From positions 62,001 through 126,000 of the forward strand of contig NZ_JAGFNZ010000001.1 in assembly GCF_019448085.1 (NCBI RefSeq): a stretch of 64,000 nt of DNA. The letters are read 5' to 3'. This DNA comes from Caproiciproducens faecalis. GTDB taxonomy: Bacteria > Bacillota > Clostridia > Oscillospirales > Acutalibacteraceae. The position numbers and the translations under genes were made by a program. Position 1 is the first letter of the stretch. Each line of letters opens with the position of its first letter. Below are positions 54,031 through 61,936 of the stretch, one piece after another. The notes under the pieces are model-generated. The model did no database searches. It was not told the origin of the DNA and worked only from the letters and a program-made list of their open reading frames with translations.

Positions 54031-55024
54031 ACAATCGATCAGGGCAAAAAAAAGAATAGGGTTGATGCTGCTCCTGCTCCTGTTAATGATCGTGGTAGGA
54101 ATTCTGGGCGGTTCGTCGCGAATTACCCTCACGGATTTTCGGGAGCTGTTTTCCGGACAGGAACTGACGGCTGCCGGACGGATCATCCTGTATGTCCGCC
54201 TGCCCCGGGTTGCGGGTGCTGTCATTGCCGGAATGGCTCTGGCGGTGGCTGGGGCGGTAATCCAGACCGTTCTGAACAATCCGCTCGCCGGGCCGAACAT
54301 TATCGGGGTAAACTCCGGGGCCGGATTTGCGGCCGTTCTGTGCGGCGTTCTGTTGCCGAAATCGTACCTTGCTTTACCGGCTGCGGCGTTTGCCGGGGCT
54401 TTTCTGACTGTTTTATTTGTTTTTTACCTTGGCAAAAAGACAGGCTCCTCCAAAATAACGCTGATCCTTGCGGGCGTAGCCATCAACAGCTTTCTGGGCG
54501 GGGCAACGGATGCGGTCAATACGTTTAGTCAGGAATCGCTGATTGCGGCCAACGCGTTTAAGATCGGCGGGCTGAACGGAGTCAACGCCAATATCCTGAA
54601 ATTTGCGTCCATCCTTGTCATCGTCGCCGTTGTGGCGGTGCTTCTTTTCCATAACGAGCTGGAAATATTGTCGCTGGGGGAAGAGACGGCAAAAACGCTG
54701 GGACTGCCGGTTTCTTTTTACCGTTTCCTGTTTCTGATGCTGGCGGCTGTCCTGTCCGGTGCGGCGGTCAGTTTTGCTGGCCTTTTGGGGTTCGTGGGAC
54801 TCATCGTTCCCCATATCGCGCGGTTTCTGGTGGGAGAGGAATCGAAGGATTTTATTCTTTCCTCCGCGGTTCTGGGCGCTCTGTTTTTACTGATCTGCGA
54901 TACCATAGCCAGAACGTGCTTTGCACCGTTTGAACTGCCGGTAGGCATTATTTTATCTTTTGTGGGCGCGCCGTTTTTTATCTGGCTGCTGTTCCACCGC
55001 AAAAGGAGGAACCGCAATGCTTAG
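54017..55024 (+). CDS. btuC: FecCD/BtuC-type ABC permease
   Basis: The 335-residue protein has about ten hydrophobic helices with the FecCD patterns LYVRLPRVAGAVIAGMALAVAGAVIQTVLNNPLAGPNIIGVNSGAG and LSFAGLLGFVGLIVPHIARFLVG (reads VSFAGLLGFVGLIVPHIARF). It forms the channel for the binding protein upstream and the ATPase downstream. The start overlaps the binding-protein gene by 14 bases. Substrate assignment (cobalamin or cobinamide) comes from context. Confidence 0.88.
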   Translation: MEKSRQSIRAKKRIGLMLLLLLLMIVVGILGGSSRITLTDFRELFSGQELTAAGRIILYVRLPRVAGAVIAGMALAVAGAVIQTVLNNPLAGPNIIGVNSGAGFAAVLCGVLLPKSYLALPAAAFAGAFLTVLFVFYLGKKTGSSKITLILAGVAINSFLGGATDAVNTFSQESLIAANAFKIGGLNGVNANILKFASILVIVAVVAVLLFHNELEILSLGEETAKTLGLPVSFYRFLFLMLAAVLSGAAVSFAGLLGFVGLIVPHIARFLVGEESKDFILSSAVLGALFLLICDTIARTCFAPFELPVGIILSFVGAPFFIWLLFHRKRRNRNA

Positions 55025-55835
55025 GCTCGAGAACGTTTCCGCGGGCTATGGAAAAGTACCGGTCATCAGCAATATTAACGCGGAGTTTGAAAAAGGTCGG
55101 ATTACCACCATCATCGGGCCCAACGGGAGCGGAAAAAGCACTCTGCTGAAGGCCATTGTCAGTCTCTGTGAGGTACAGCAGGGCACGGTGTATCTGAAAG
55201 GGGAAAACAGAGAGAAAATCGGGGACAGAAAATTTGCGCAGCAGGTCTCCTATTTGCCGCAAAGTCACACCGCCGGCGCCATAACCGTCGGCAGAATGGT
55301 GCTGCACGGCCGGTTCCCCTATCTTTCCTATCCCAGACATTACGGGAAAGAGGATTACGAGTGCTGCCGCAGAGCAATGGAGAGAATCGGAATCCTTTCG
55401 CTGCGTGACAAAAAGGTGGATGAGCTTTCCGGCGGGCAAAGACAAAAGGTATATCTTGCAATGGCGCTTTCGGGGGAAACGGATGTGTTTTTGTTCGACG
55501 AACCGACCACCTATCTTGACATCCGCTATCAGCTGGAGCTGCTGCACCTGATGGAGCAGCTGAAAGAGCAGGGGAAAACGGTGGTAACGGTTTTGCACGA
55601 TCTGGACACGGCAATGCGCGTTTCGGATTCCATCCTTGTGATGCAGAACGGGAAAATCGTGGAGAAGGGAACTGCGCAGGAAATCCAGAGCAGCGGGATT
55701 ATCGAAAAGGTGTTTCAGATCACGGCGCAGAGTTTCGTCGATCACGAAGGGAAAAAGCACTTTTATTTTGAACAGAAAACTTCCCTGCCCCCTTCTTTCA
55801 ATATCATTCAGAAAGGCTCAGAAAACGATGGGTAA
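55017..55835 (+). CDS. btuD: FecE/BtuD-type ABC ATP-binding protein
   Basis: The 272-residue ATPase has Walker A IIGPNGSGKSTLL, signature LSGGQRQKVYLAMAL, Walker B VFLFDEPTTYLDI and the His in VVTVLHDLDTAM. This set and the V-x-G-R-x-P segment (MVLHGRFPYL) are typical of FecE/FhuC/BtuD ATPases. ATG 55017 follows AAAAGGAGGAACCGCA and lies inside the permease gene end. Confidence 0.9.
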   Translation: MLRLENVSAGYGKVPVISNINAEFEKGRITTIIGPNGSGKSTLLKAIVSLCEVQQGTVYLKGENREKIGDRKFAQQVSYLPQSHTAGAITVGRMVLHGRFPYLSYPRHYGKEDYECCRRAMERIGILSLRDKKVDELSGGQRQKVYLAMALSGETDVFLFDEPTTYLDIRYQLELLHLMEQLKEQGKTVVTVLHDLDTAMRVSDSILVMQNGKIVEKGTAQEIQSSGIIEKVFQITAQSFVDHEGKKHFYFEQKTSLPPSFNIIQKGSENDG

Positions 55836-56574
55836 AATATTATACGGAATCGGAGTGGGTCCGGGCGACCCCGAGCTTCTCACCGTCAAGGCGCTGCGGC
55901 GGATCGGGGAAAGCAATGTGATTATCCTGCCGGGGAAAACAAGGGAAGAATGTTACGCCTATCAGATCGTGAAACAGGCATATCCCGAAATAGAGAAAAA
56001 AGAAATCCTTTGCCTTCCTTTTCCAATGATTAAGGATCACGCGCTGTTAAAAAAGGCGCATGATGAAATATTTTATAAAATAAACGGGCTTTTGCAGGCG
56101 GACAAAACGGTGGCGTTTCTCACCATCGGCGACCCCTGCGTGTATTCCACTTACAGCTATGTTCACCGCCGGGTGTTGGAAAGCGGGGGAAGGGCCGTCA
56201 TTATCAGCGGAGTGCCGTCTTTCTGCGCGGCTGCGGCAGCGCTTGGAATTTCCTTGGGGGACAACCGGGAGGAAATTCACATTATTCCCGCTTCCTATGA
56301 CATAAGCCATACCCTCGAGCTAAAGGGAACGAAAGTCTATATGAAGTCCGGAAAAAAGCTGGATGAGCTGAAAGCTTTGCTGATGGAGTCCAAAGAAGCC
56401 GACAGGCTGGAAATTTACTCCGTATCAAACTGCGGGCTGGAAAACGAAACGGTCAGCACCGGACTGGAGAATCTGGATACGCAAAGCGGCTATCTGACGA
56501 TTGTTATCGTAAAGGAAAAGATGAAAAAGGAATGTCCGGAAAATTATGATCTCCTTGTAAAAATGATGAAATAG
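55828..56574 (+). CDS. cbiL: Cobalt-factor II / precorrin-2 C20-methyltransferase CbiL
   Basis: A tetrapyrrole methylase with YGIGVGPGDPELLTVKALR at the start, TIGDPCVYSTYSYVHRRV, IISGVPSFCAAAAALGISLGD, and MKSGKKLDELK near the end, the set that marks CbiL/CobI. It adds the C20 methyl group after cobalt insertion, so the second step of the path is coded by the last gene of the operon. The start overlaps the ATPase gene by 8 bases. A terminator follows. Confidence 0.95.
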   Translation: MGKILYGIGVGPGDPELLTVKALRRIGESNVIILPGKTREECYAYQIVKQAYPEIEKKEILCLPFPMIKDHALLKKAHDEIFYKINGLLQADKTVAFLTIGDPCVYSTYSYVHRRVLESGGRAVIISGVPSFCAAAAALGISLGDNREEIHIIPASYDISHTLELKGTKVYMKSGKKLDELKALLMESKEADRLEIYSVSNCGLENETVSTGLENLDTQSGYLTIVIVKEKMKKECPENYDLLVKMMK

Positions 56575-56610
56575 TCCTTCAAATTGGGAATACGAGCCGG
56601 GCTTCCGTAA

Positions 56611-56650
56611 AGAACTCCCGATATGACTATATCGGGAGTTCTTCTATCGC
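56611..56650 (+). terminator. Terminator of the B12 operon
   Basis: A perfect 14-bp stem AGAACTCCCGATAT / ATATCGGGAGTTCT with loop GACT, followed by a T-rich but interrupted tail (TCTATCGCTTTATTTG). Confidence 0.82.
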
Positions 56651-56694
56651 TTTATTTGTTTTGTAGAACCCGTGGCTTTTAAAGCTATAGGCAA

Positions 56695-56723
56695 TCGTCA
56701 AAGCGGCTATTCTGTGGTATACT
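56695..56723 (+). promoter_or_regulatory. Candidate promoter of the DUF4180 gene
   Basis: TCGTCA (56695-56700), 17-base spacer, TATACT (56718-56723); the leader is about 40 bases and ends in AAGGAGGAACAAT. Confidence 0.6.
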
Positions 56724-56770
56724 GACACAGAAATCAGGAATCGTGACAGACATTTTTAAGGAGGAACAAT

Positions 56771-57136
56771 ATGAATACTCAAATCAAAGAGAAGAACGGT
56801 GTGAAAATTGCGGCGGTAAACAGTGGGGAACCGTTTATCTCCGATGCACAGTCCGCTTTGGACTGGATGATGTCTGTACAGTATGAAACGGGATGCCGCC
56901 GCATGACAGTCAATAAAGAGGCGATTGATGAAAAATTCTTTATTTTAAGTACGGGTCTGGCGGGTGACATCCTCCAGAAATTCATCAATTATCATGTGAA
57001 GTTTGCGGTCTACGGTGATTTTTCAAAATACACCAGTAAGCCCCTAAAGGATTTCATTTACGAAAGCAACAGGGGAAAGGATATTTTCTTTGTAACAACC
57101 GAAGAAAAAGCATTGGAGAAATTAAGCAAAGTATGA
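56771..57136 (+). CDS. DUF4180 domain protein
   Basis: The 121-residue protein matches DUF4180: ISDAQSALDWMMSVQYETGCRRMTV, EKFFILSTGLAGDILQKFINY, KFAVYGDFSKYTSKPLKDFIYESNRG and IFFVTTEEKAL. No function has been shown for the family, which is often near transcription regulators. It converges on the flavoprotein gene, with a single base between the two stops and no terminator between them. Confidence 0.88.
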   Translation: MNTQIKEKNGVKIAAVNSGEPFISDAQSALDWMMSVQYETGCRRMTVNKEAIDEKFFILSTGLAGDILQKFINYHVKFAVYGDFSKYTSKPLKDFIYESNRGKDIFFVTTEEKALEKLSKV

Positions 57137-57137
57137 C

Positions 57138-57608
57138 TTATAAATGCTCCTTACAGGCCAGCTCGGACACTTTCAGCTGAAAGACGGCAACGGCTCTGAC
57201 GGCGGTATCCGGGAAGGCCCAGTCGCTTTTGTCGGAATAATGCGCCATAATCAGCTGCAGGGCGGCTTTCTTTTCCTCAGCGTCGGTTAAAAGGCTGACC
57301 GTTCCTTGACCGATCACACTCTGATAGCGAAAGGAATAGTCGCACGCCGTTTCACCGCCGGTCACTTCGTGCTTTGTGTCCAGCTCAAAGCCGGCGCGGC
57401 CGGTTTGGTTTATCAAATCGATTTTTCTGCCTTCTTTCGCTCCGTGAAAATAGAAGCTTCTTTTGCCGTCTGCGCTTGCGTATCCAAAATTGAGGGGAAC
57501 AATGTAAACTCCGTTTTCATCGGCGAACCCCAGCCGGCAGCAGTCGCAGGCCAAAATGATTTCGTCTATTTTCCGCGGGTCGGTAATTTCTCTGTCCTGT
57601 CTTCTCAT
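57138..57608 (-). CDS. NimA-like pyridoxamine 5'-phosphate oxidase family flavoprotein
   Basis: The 156-residue protein is a split beta-barrel flavin-binding protein of the NimA/MSMEG-type branch: REITDPRKIDEIILACDCCRLGFADENGVYIVPLNFGY, SFYFHGAKEGRKIDLI and YSFRYQSVIGQGTVSLLTDAEEKKAAL. Members bind FMN and may reduce nitro compounds or other substrates; the role here is unknown. On the minus strand the start is preceded by ACGGAGGTACTGATT. Confidence 0.88.
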   Translation of the reverse strand: MRRQDREITDPRKIDEIILACDCCRLGFADENGVYIVPLNFGYASADGKRSFYFHGAKEGRKIDLINQTGRAGFELDTKHEVTGGETACDYSFRYQSVIGQGTVSLLTDAEEKKAALQLIMAHYSDKSDWAFPDTAVRAVAVFQLKVSELACKEHL

Positions 57609-57773
57609 AATCAGTACCTCCGTTTAATTTAAAAATTTTAATGCGTATTTAGATATTTAAAAAATTCACCACATCCTGTTGTAAAAAGCCGTTCAATGGG
57701 CAAAATACTTTCGGAAGCCGCTGAAATTCGGACTTCCGATTAAAAAAGTTGAATTAAACAGGAGATGTTGAAA

Positions 57774-58007
57774 ATGTTTACCGAGGATAAAGAATTGAAT
57801 GATGCAAAGAAAGCAAATCAAAAAGCGAAACAGGGCAATATGTCAAGCTATTCCAATTCTACTGACCCGAGCCTGCAGGAAACCAGACAGCTGAATCAAC
57901 AGTCCGCAACTTCCGGTTCGAGTTCCAGCTCCAGCAGTTACGGAACCAGCAGCGAGGAAGAGGCAAAACAGTTGAATCAGAAATCAAGGCAGAACAAAAG
58001 CAAATAA
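57774..58007 (+). CDS. Small low-complexity protein resembling gamma-type SASP
   Basis: The 77-residue protein is very hydrophilic, rich in Ser, Gln, Lys and Asn and without Trp or Cys. It contains repeated units (DAKKANQKAKQ, ETRQLNQQSA, EAKQLNQKSRQ) separated by a Ser run. This pattern, E/D-x-(R/K)-x-x-N-Q-x-(S/A), recalls gamma-type small acid-soluble spore proteins, an amino-acid store of spores. The likeness is weak, so this is a guess. I chose ATG 57774 because AGGAG at 57760 sits 9 bases before it; ATG 57765 directly abuts that site. A terminator follows. Confidence 0.65.
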   Translation: MFTEDKELNDAKKANQKAKQGNMSSYSNSTDPSLQETRQLNQQSATSGSSSSSSSYGTSSEEEAKQLNQKSRQNKSK

Positions 58008-58026
58008 TCCCTAGCCGTTTTTTCAC

Positions 58027-58072
58027 AAGTCACGCAGGTCGATTTCAGAATCCTCTGCGTGACTTTATTTTA
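58027..58072 (+). terminator. Terminator after the SASP-like gene
   Basis: AAGTCACGCAG (58027-58037) pairs with CTGCGTGACTT (58055-58065) and is followed by TATTTTAT. The rest of the 58008-58342 gap holds the pyrB promoter and leader hairpin. Confidence 0.85.
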
Positions 58073-58204
58073 TGCAATCATGTGGTGTTTGTCCAGCGGA
58101 AATACGCAACAGGCTTGCGGACAGAGCCGCTTAATCTTCTGACGATTAGATAAATATGATAATTAATATTTTATAAAATTGGCTGTGTTTATCCATTATT
58201 ACCA

Positions 58205-58233
58205 TAGACATGGGCTCAACGGTAGTGTATACT
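58205..58233 (+). promoter_or_regulatory. Promoter of pyrBI
   Basis: TAGACA (58205-58210), 17-base spacer, TATACT (58228-58233). The likely start region reads AAAATTTATCC (58241 on), which could allow UTP-sensitive slippage, but this is speculative. Confidence 0.7.
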
Positions 58234-58270
58234 AACAAATAAAATTTATCCGTTTGTATTGAGCTTCAGG

Positions 58271-58306
58271 GCACACTTTGAATCCGCTTCAAGGTGTGCT
58301 TCTTTT
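58271..58306 (+). terminator. Leader hairpin upstream of pyrB, candidate attenuator
   Basis: GCACACTTTGAA pairs with TTCAAGGTGTGC (one G-T wobble) around TCCGC, followed by TTCTTTT. It lies between the promoter and the pyrB ribosome binding site, so it must be read through for pyrBI expression. I see no clear PyrR binding motif. Confidence 0.75.
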
Positions 58307-58342
58307 AGGGAATCCGGGTAAATTGGAAGCGTGGAGGTATTT

Positions 58343-59263
58343 ATGAGACATTTGATTGACCCTCTGGATCTATCGGTTGTTGAAATTGACCGGCTTTTGG
58401 ATTTGGCCGACAAGATCGCCGAAAACCCCAAAGATTATTCTCAGGTCTGTTCCGGAAAAAAATTAGCCACTTTATTTTATGAGCCTAGTACACGCACCCG
58501 TTTAAGCTTTGAAGCTGCAATGCTTAATATGGGAGGCAGTGTATTAGGCTTTTCTTCTGCAGACAGCAGCTCCGCCGCGAAGGGCGAGAGCGTAGCCGAC
58601 ACCATCCGTGCGGTCTCCTGTTATGCCGATATCTGTGCCATTCGCCACCCAAAGGAAGGCGCTCCGCTCAGAGCTTCCAATTATTCCAAAATACCGGTCA
58701 TCAATGCGGGGGACGGCGGACATCAGCATCCGACGCAGACGCTGACGGATTTAATGACTATTCGGGCGAAAAAACACAGATTGAATCATTTAACAATTGG
58801 ACTGTGCGGCGATTTAAAATTTGGCCGTACGGTTCATTCTTTAATTAAGGCTCTTTCCAGATATGAAAACATCCGCTTCGTTCTCATTTCGCCAGAAGAA
58901 CTCAGGGTGCCGGACTATATCATCGACAATGTTCTGAAGGCGCAGAACATCCCCTACGAGGAAGTGGAGAACATAGAGGACGTGATTTCACAGCTCGATA
59001 TTCTCTATATGACCCGGGTGCAGAAGGAGCGCTTCTTCAATGAAGAGGACTACATCCGGCTGAAGGACAGCTATATCCTGACAACGGCAAAAATGAAGAA
59101 CGCGAAGCCGGACATGGCCGTCCTGCACCCGCTGCCCCGTGTAAACGAGATTGCGCTGGAAGTGGACGACGACCCCCGGACCGCGTATTTCGATCAGGTT
59201 CAAAACGGGGTCTATGTGAGGATGGCACTGATGATGACGCTTCTGGAGGTGGAACATGCTTAA
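58343..59263 (+). CDS. pyrB: Aspartate carbamoyltransferase catalytic chain PyrB
   Basis: PyrB joins carbamoyl phosphate and aspartate in pyrimidine synthesis. The 306 residues have the carbamoyl phosphate loop [13 protein letters not shown], the mobile [15 protein letters not shown] loop, [26 protein letters not shown] and HPLPRVNEI. It belongs to the class that forms dodecamers with PyrI, whose gene overlaps by 8 bases. ATG 58343 follows GTGGAGGTATTT; the in-frame GTG at 58331 is part of that site. Confidence 0.97.
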   Translation: MRHLIDPLDLSVVEIDRLLDLADKIAENPKDYSQVCSGKKLATLFYEPSTRTRLSFEAAMLNMGGSVLGFSSADSSSAAKGESVADTIRAVSCYADICAIRHPKEGAPLRASNYSKIPVINAGDGGHQHPTQTLTDLMTIRAKKHRLNHLTIGLCGDLKFGRTVHSLIKALSRYENIRFVLISPEELRVPDYIIDNVLKAQNIPYEEVENIEDVISQLDILYMTRVQKERFFNEEDYIRLKDSYILTTAKMKNAKPDMAVLHPLPRVNEIALEVDDDPRTAYFDQVQNGVYVRMALMMTLLEVEHA

Positions 59264-59681
59264 TATTGACAGCCTTGAAAAAGGAATTGTACTCGATCAC
59301 ATCCGCGCGGGCAGCAGTATGAAAATATACGATTTGCTGCACCTTGCCAATCTGGACTGCTGCGTTGCGGTCATTAAAAACGCAAAGAGCAGTAAGTTCG
59401 GTAAAAAAGATATTATTAAAATTGAGGGCGCGGTCGATATTGATCTGGATATTTTGGGCTTCATCGACCATGACATTACCGTCAATATCATTGACAATGG
59501 GAAAATCATAGAAAAAAAGCAGCTGGTGCTTCCCAAAGTCATCAAAAATGTGATAAGATGCAAAAATCCAAGATGCATTACCAGTGTGGAAGAGGAAATT
59601 GACCATGTATTCCATCTTACCGACGATCATACCCAAAAGTACCGCTGTATTTACTGCGAACAGGAATATCAGGATAAGTAA
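59256..59681 (+). CDS. pyrI: Aspartate carbamoyltransferase regulatory chain PyrI
   Basis: The 141-residue chain has an N-terminal nucleotide-binding domain ([10 protein letters not shown]-like segment reading [13 protein letters not shown], then [12 protein letters not shown]) and a C-terminal zinc domain with C-K-N-P-R-C and C-I-Y-C. It lets CTP and ATP adjust PyrB activity. The zinc ligands are all present. Confidence 0.96.
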   Translation: MLNIDSLEKGIVLDHIRAGSSMKIYDLLHLANLDCCVAVIKNAKSSKFGKKDIIKIEGAVDIDLDILGFIDHDITVNIIDNGKIIEKKQLVLPKVIKNVIRCKNPRCITSVEEEIDHVFHLTDDHTQKYRCIYCEQEYQDK

Positions 59682-59692
59682 CCGGACGGAAA

Positions 59693-59733
59693 AAAACCTC
59701 TGCTGCAGCGTTACTGGCTGCGGCAGAGGTTTT
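59693..59733. terminator. Bidirectional terminator shared by pyrI and the LuxR gene
   Basis: AAAACCTCTGCTGCAGC / GCTGCGGCAGAGGTTTT (17 bp, one wobble) around GTTACTG, with A-run on the left and T-run on the right. It separates the two convergent genes and works in either direction. Confidence 0.88.
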
Positions 59734-59734
59734 G

Positions 59735-60508
59735 TTATTTTCCGCAAACGACCCGTACCAGCTGGGACCGGTTTGAGACGTTCAGTTTTTCAAAAATATG
59801 AGCGACGTGTTTTTTTGTCGTATTGTCGGAAATAAACAGCTTTTCACTGATCTCGCTGTTGTGCATGCCAATGTTCAGCAGCTGCAGAATTTCGTACTCC
59901 CGCTGTGTCAGCCGGTATTTCGTCATCATATCGCTCTGAGGAGAGGTAGAAGCCTTATAGCTGATTCCGTTTGGAAAGATCTGCCGAAAGCGTCTGCAGA
60001 GGTGATCGTTCAGAATATTGCACACCTCCAGGTCATGGTCGGTAAAATCACCGGTTTTTTTGTTTCTCATCAGCGTTACGGAGCCGAACAGCGTGCCGCT
60101 TTCTACAATACTGGAACCGCCGCAGTAAAAAACATCCATGGGCTTGAGCCATTCATTGCAGAACAGCGATTTTTCCCGCAGTTCGTCCGGCAGCAGGTCC
60201 GTGTCCCGATACACGATGGGGGCGTCCTGGGAAAGCGCCCACACGGCGTAATCCAGGGACTCAAAGTGGTGGTAGTAGCTGTCCAGATTTGCGTCCGACA
60301 TATCCACCGCAATCGGATCAAAGAATATATGATTGTCTCCTTTGCTGTCGCCAAGGTCAAAAAACGCTTTCTGATAAGGAACAAGCTTTCTGATTCTTTC
60401 CAGGAAATCCCCCCGCAGCGCGACAAGGTTGTTACAGCTGTAGATATTGGCGATCATGTGGTTGATTTGACACCACTCATCATGTGATAATTCGGCCATA
60501 ATTTCCAA
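59735..60508 (-). CDS. LuxR-family regulator, probable control of the agmatine genes
   Basis: The C-terminal 65 residues are a LuxR/GerE helix-turn-helix (LTQREYEILQLLNIGMHNSEISEKLFISDNTTKKHVAHIFEKL). The N-terminal 180 residues resemble a GAF/PAS-like sensor (RIRKLVPYQKAFFDLGD, GGSSIVESGTLFGSVTLMRNKK). It has no membrane segments, unlike AguR of enterococci, which is a membrane LuxR protein. It is divergent from ptcA with a large palindrome in between, so control of the agmatine operon is likely. The start is TTG 60508 after AAGGGAATGAG; ATG 60499 is an alternative. Confidence 0.85.
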   Translation of the reverse strand: MEIMAELSHDEWCQINHMIANIYSCNNLVALRGDFLERIRKLVPYQKAFFDLGDSKGDNHIFFDPIAVDMSDANLDSYYHHFESLDYAVWALSQDAPIVYRDTDLLPDELREKSLFCNEWLKPMDVFYCGGSSIVESGTLFGSVTLMRNKKTGDFTDHDLEVCNILNDHLCRRFRQIFPNGISYKASTSPQSDMMTKYRLTQREYEILQLLNIGMHNSEISEKLFISDNTTKKHVAHIFEKLNVSNRSQLVRVVCGK

Positions 60509-60684
60509 CTCATTCCCTTCATATAGTTTTTAAGCATAATAACCCTTTATATAATATTCTAAAATAAAAGTCATGTCAAGACCCATAAAGACTGCTTGGA
60601 TTTTTGTGAAAGCTGCATATTATCGTTATAATTCATGATAATGATGTACAATTTGAATTCCTGATCTTTTGGGGATTCCAACAA

Positions 60685-60708
60685 AATATCACCCGAACGG
60701 GTGATATT
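60685..60708. promoter_or_regulatory. Perfect 11-bp inverted repeat, candidate operator
   Basis: AATATCACCCG-AA-CGGGTGATATT. It sits 44 bases upstream of the ptcA -35, a suitable place for an activator of the LuxR type. Confidence 0.7.
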
Positions 60709-60751
60709 CAGTGTAAACAGGTGATTTTTAGGGTGTTATACCGCAGAGTAA

Positions 60752-60781
60752 TTGTTTGTTTGGCGGGTAAACCCTTATAAT
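60752..60781 (+). promoter_or_regulatory. Promoter of the ptcA operon
   Basis: TTGTTT (60752-60757), 18-base spacer, TATAAT (60776-60781). The poor -35 fits a need for an activator bound upstream. A hairpin-like AGAGAGGGTTCTCT lies in the leader. Confidence 0.7.
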
Positions 60782-60847
60782 AAAGTCGCAGCCGAAAGAG
60801 AGGGTTCTCTTTTGGCACAGTAAAACATGATTTGGAGGAATGAGACC

Positions 60848-61864
60848 ATGGCGAGAATGAAGAATTTTGTCGACACCACGGACTTTACAAAAGAAGAATT
60901 GATGGATATCATCCATTTGGGGCTGAAGCTTAAAAAATGTGTGAAAGCCGGATATTATCCGCCGCTTTTAAAGAACAAAACACTGGGTATGATTTTTGAA
61001 CAGTCATCCACCAGAACCAGAGTTTCGTTTGAGACCGCAATGGAGCAGCTCGGCGGCCACGCACAGTACCTGGCTCCCGGGCAGATTCAGCTGGGCGGGC
61101 ATGAGACAATCGAAGACACCGCACGCGTGCTTTCCAGACTGGTTGATATTTTAATGGCCAGAGTCGTAAGGCACAAGACGATTGTTGACCTTGCCAAGAA
61201 CGCCACCATTCCGGTGATTAACGGCATGTCCGACTACAATCATCCCACACAGGAAATGGGCGACGCCATCACGATGCTGGAGCATCTGCCACAGGGTAAA
61301 AAGCTGGAGGACTGCAAGGTGGTCTTCGTGGGCGACGCCACTCAGGTCTGCGCATCCCTCTGCTTCCTTTGCACCAAGCTGGGTATGAAATTCGTGCAGT
61401 TCGGGCCGAAAGGCTTTCAGCTCAGAGAAAACCATATTGCCATTGCAAAAGAAAACTGCAGGGTTTCCGGCGGCAGTTTCCTGATTACAGAAGATGCGAA
61501 GGAAGCTTTAAAGGACGCGGACTTTGTTTACACGGATGTTTGGTACGGTCTGTATGAAGCGGAGCTTTCCGAAGAAGAAAGATTAAAGATCTTTATGCCG
61601 AAATATCAGGTGAACAAAGAACTGCTTGCGCTGGCGAGCCCGCATGTTAAGTTTATGCACTGCCTGCCCGCGACAAGGGGCGAGGAAGTAACCGACGAGG
61701 TCATTGACTCCGACTGCTCCGTTGTATTTGACGAGGCGGAAAACAGACTGACCGCCATGCGCGCACTGCTTGTTTACTTCCTGAATCCTCAGCCGGTTAA
61801 CGAATATAAGGCGGCGGCCGCGAAAAACGAGCTGGAAGAGTTTTTGGCGAACAGAATTTTTTAA
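60848..61864 (+). CDS. ptcA: Putrescine carbamoyltransferase PtcA
   Basis: PtcA converts N-carbamoylputrescine and phosphate to putrescine and carbamoyl phosphate in the agmatine deiminase pathway. The 338 residues show the carbamoyl phosphate loop [45 protein letters not shown] and [16 protein letters not shown]. In ornithine carbamoyltransferases the last motif reads HCLPAFHD-like, so the ATRGEEV form and the neighbours decide for putrescine. The C-terminal helix ([13 protein letters not shown]) that stabilises the PTCase trimer is present. ATG 60848 follows TTTGGAGGAATGAGACC. Confidence 0.94.
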   Translation: MARMKNFVDTTDFTKEELMDIIHLGLKLKKCVKAGYYPPLLKNKTLGMIFEQSSTRTRVSFETAMEQLGGHAQYLAPGQIQLGGHETIEDTARVLSRLVDILMARVVRHKTIVDLAKNATIPVINGMSDYNHPTQEMGDAITMLEHLPQGKKLEDCKVVFVGDATQVCASLCFLCTKLGMKFVQFGPKGFQLRENHIAIAKENCRVSGGSFLITEDAKEALKDADFVYTDVWYGLYEAELSEEERLKIFMPKYQVNKELLALASPHVKFMHCLPATRGEEVTDEVIDSDCSVVFDEAENRLTAMRALLVYFLNPQPVNEYKAAAAKNELEEFLANRIF

Positions 61865-61936
61865 AAAACGGCGGAGGAGCCGTAAAGATAAAGGTACCTG
61901 TTTTGGTAGAACATAACAAACATAGGGGTGATTTTT

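Larger units (their letters stand above)
60509..60847. promoter_or_regulatory. Divergent control region of LuxR gene and ptcA
   Basis: No gene lies here. The region holds the palindrome at 60685-60708, a related half-site GGTGATTTTTAGGGTG (60720-60735) and the ptcA promoter. The half nearer the LuxR gene is AT-rich and probably holds its promoter. Confidence 0.65.

Noticed and set aside
53083-55835. Iron-siderophore importer
   Set aside because: The protein families allow it, but position inside a cobalamin-riboswitch operon, before cbiL, makes corrinoid the more likely substrate.
60848-61864. Ornithine carbamoyltransferase (ArgF)
   Set aside because: The [14 protein letters not shown] motif, the C-terminal helix and the agmatine gene neighbours point to putrescine carbamoyltransferase.
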